Positions 62,709-64,000 of a stretch of DNA of 64,000 nt are shown here, piece by piece. Source of the stretch: Lentisphaerota bacterium (GTDB taxonomy: Bacteria; Verrucomicrobiota; Lentisphaeria; Victivallales; Victivallaceae); NCBI GenBank assembly GCA_015061615.1, contig SUWE01000005.1, positions 1 through 64,000 of the forward strand, given 5' to 3'. The notes below the pieces were generated by a model that did not search any database, had not been told where the DNA came from, and saw nothing but the letters and a program-made list of their open reading frames with translations. The translations under genes were made by a program, and so were the position numbers. The number at the start of each line of letters is the position of its first letter. Within the stretch, counting starts at the first letter, position 1.

Positions 62709-62737
62709 TTGAAGTGTAGTTTACATGAATGTATGAT
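62709..62737 (+). promoter_or_regulatory. Promoter of the TPR protein gene
   Basis: TTGAAG (62709-62714), exact 17-base spacer, TATGAT (62732-62737), about 33 bases before the start codon. Confidence 0.65.
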
Positions 62738-62776
62738 TGTATGTAACATTTTAGCTTTTTGAAAGAGAATTTTTTT

Positions 62777-64000
62777 ATGAATCGTAAAACAGTAAGTCAG
62801 GCGCCGATATACGTCCGCGATACCTTGAACCGGGCAGGCCGTATGGCAGGATCAGGCGATTTTGCCGGTGCAGTAGATGCTTTGTTTCCGGTAATTTGCA
62901 AGAATCCGGATGTTCCCATGTTGTATGACAAACTCCGCGAGTACGAGCTTGGTAAATTGCGCACTCAGAGCGGCGGCGTTAAATTCTGGGGCAAGTTCTG
63001 CGGTGTTTTTAAAATTATCCTTGTGCGGATCGTTGCTTCTGCGGATCCTTTGAAGGCGATGAGCATGTGTGAGAAAAGTCTTGCGTTTTGTGTTGATAAT
63101 CCGGCGATTCTCAGTACACTGGCAGATGTCGCAGCTCAGGCTGATGCTCCGTGGGCGAGTGCAACTGCTTTGAGTGTGTTGTGCAAACTTCACCCCGGCA
63201 ACGCTGCGCAGATGCGCCGTCTTGCGGATGCAATGCAGCGCAACGGTCAGGGTATTGATGCGTTGAAAGTCCATCAGGATTTGATTGCCAAGGCTCCGGA
63301 TAAAAAGAATGTTGACAAATCCGGATTACAGGCGGCAATGGTGCTTGCCAGTATTGAACGGGGCAACTTCAACGATCAGAAATCACACAAAGCCAATGCC
63401 GCTGATGCTGAAGATGCTATTATCCAGCAGCTTCTTGACGGAACGATCCACGATGCCAATCAGGCACAGCTGCTTATCGACCGTTTTTCAGTTGAACTGC
63501 GCCGTAATGACTCCGTTGATATGCGCCGCAAAATGGCAGATGCTTATATGGTTGCCGGGAAATATGAAGATGCGTTGCGTGAATACCGCATCGTGGCTGA
63601 TAAACTCGGTGTGCTTGACCCGGTCTTGGATAAACATATTGAAAAGGCGTACATTTCCAATTTGCGTGAAATGGTCAATGCGCTTAAAAATTCTCCTGAA
63701 AGCTATGAAAATCCGGAAGCTCAAATTGCAGAGTTGGAAAAGAATATCTACGACTACCGCTGGAAACATGTCCGGCTTCGTTCCGACCGTTTTCCCAACG
63801 ATATGCAGCTCCAGTTTGATCTCGGTGAATTGCAGTTTGAATGCGAAATGTATGATGACGCGGAAAAAACATTCAAAGCTGTTGCAGAAAATCCGCAGAA
63901 ACGCCGCGGCAGTCTGGTTTATATGGGGCGTTGCGCATTGCTCCGAAATGCTCCGGAGGAAGCTGCCGGATATTTGCAGGATGCTGTAAACGATATGCAG
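62777..64000 (+). CDS. TPR-repeat protein, 3' end beyond the window
   Basis: The open frame runs from ATG 62777 to the window edge with no stop (408 codons seen). It is a soluble helical protein: SGDFAGAVDALFPVI, DPLKAMSMCEKSLAFCVDNP, AGKYEDALREYRIVADKLG and CEMYDDAEKTFKAVAENP follow the tetratricopeptide consensus. No signal peptide or enzyme motif. The region 62654-62776 separates it from rnfE and has its own promoter. TPR scaffolds often organise complexes; partner unknown. Confidence 0.8.
   Translation, partial: MNRKTVSQAPIYVRDTLNRAGRMAGSGDFAGAVDALFPVICKNPDVPMLYDKLREYELGKLRTQSGGVKFWGKFCGVFKIILVRIVASADPLKAMSMCEKSLAFCVDNPAILSTLADVAAQADAPWASATALSVLCKLHPGNAAQMRRLADAMQRNGQGIDALKVHQDLIAKAPDKKNVDKSGLQAAMVLASIERGNFNDQKSHKANAADAEDAIIQQLLDGTIHDANQAQLLIDRFSVELRRNDSVDMRRKMADAYMVAGKYEDALREYRIVADKLGVLDPVLDKHIEKAYISNLREMVNALKNSPESYENPEAQIAELEKNIYDYRWKHVRLRSDRFPNDMQLQFDLGELQFECEMYDDAEKTFKAVAENPQKRRGSLVYMGRCALLRNAPEEAAGYLQDAVNDMQ

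Overview
The window looks like chromosome of an anaerobic, diderm, glycan-using bacterium of the PVC group, most likely a gut-type Lentisphaerota/Victivallis relative. This is inference from gene content, with no marker search behind it. Pyruvate:ferredoxin oxidoreductase, a complete Rnf complex and a TM1266-type hydrogenase-associated regulator point to ferredoxin-based anaerobic energy metabolism. LpxC plus a FabZ-like protein indicate lipid A. An AIDA-type repeat protein with Ig-like and FG-GAP repeats, GH38 and LacI fit a glycan-foraging host-associated bacterium. No tRNA, rRNA or CRISPR array was seen. Recognisable promoters repeatedly take the form TTGnAA, 16-18 bp, TATATT.

Layout. 1-2.6 kb (+): TauE/SafE transporter, ferredoxin-nitroreductase and alpha/beta hydrolase. 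2.7-9.3 kb (-): EamA transporter, RecD2, secreted SGNH-like hydrolase, EI24 membrane protein, a 53-residue Pmp3-like peptide and a NERD-helicase. 9.5-10.2 kb: radC. 10.4-14.3 kb (-): topA and an AsmA-like protein. 14.7-16.3 kb: LolA-like lipoprotein and convergent miaA. 16.4-21.5 kb (+): lpxC, a double-hotdog FabZ, argH, then rpsB-tsf from its own promoter. 21.5-21.9 kb: a gene-free stretch that folds as a large structured RNA. 22-29.6 kb (+): glycan operon of a secreted barrel protein, an ADP-ribosylglycohydrolase-family protein, GH38 mannosidase and LacI regulator. 29.6-31.9 kb (-): mraY and an esterase. 32-37.7 kb (-): a giant repeat protein split by an IS30-family element. 38-40.2 kb (-): two PilT ATPases fused into one chain. 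40.4-41.9 kb (+): an MscS-type TM-repeat protein.

42.1-52.1 kb (+) is the most unusual block. One promoter and one terminator enclose a LeuA-like protein that has lost its metal ligands, a sugar-isomerase/acyl-CoA-ligase fusion, NifJ, and an XRE-cupin-acyl-CoA-ligase fusion. 52.2-57.0 kb (+) holds four consecutive paralogues of an uncharacterised NodB-like family. 57.2-62.7 kb (+) is a TM1266-family gene followed by rnfABCDGE, and a TPR gene runs off the right edge.

Working together: NifJ makes reduced ferredoxin from pyruvate, and Rnf can couple its oxidation to NAD+ reduction and ion pumping. The acyl-CoA ligases and the LeuA-like protein beside NifJ suggest an undescribed acid-activation or 2-oxoacid module. 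The glycan operon feeds sugars into this metabolism under LacI-type control.
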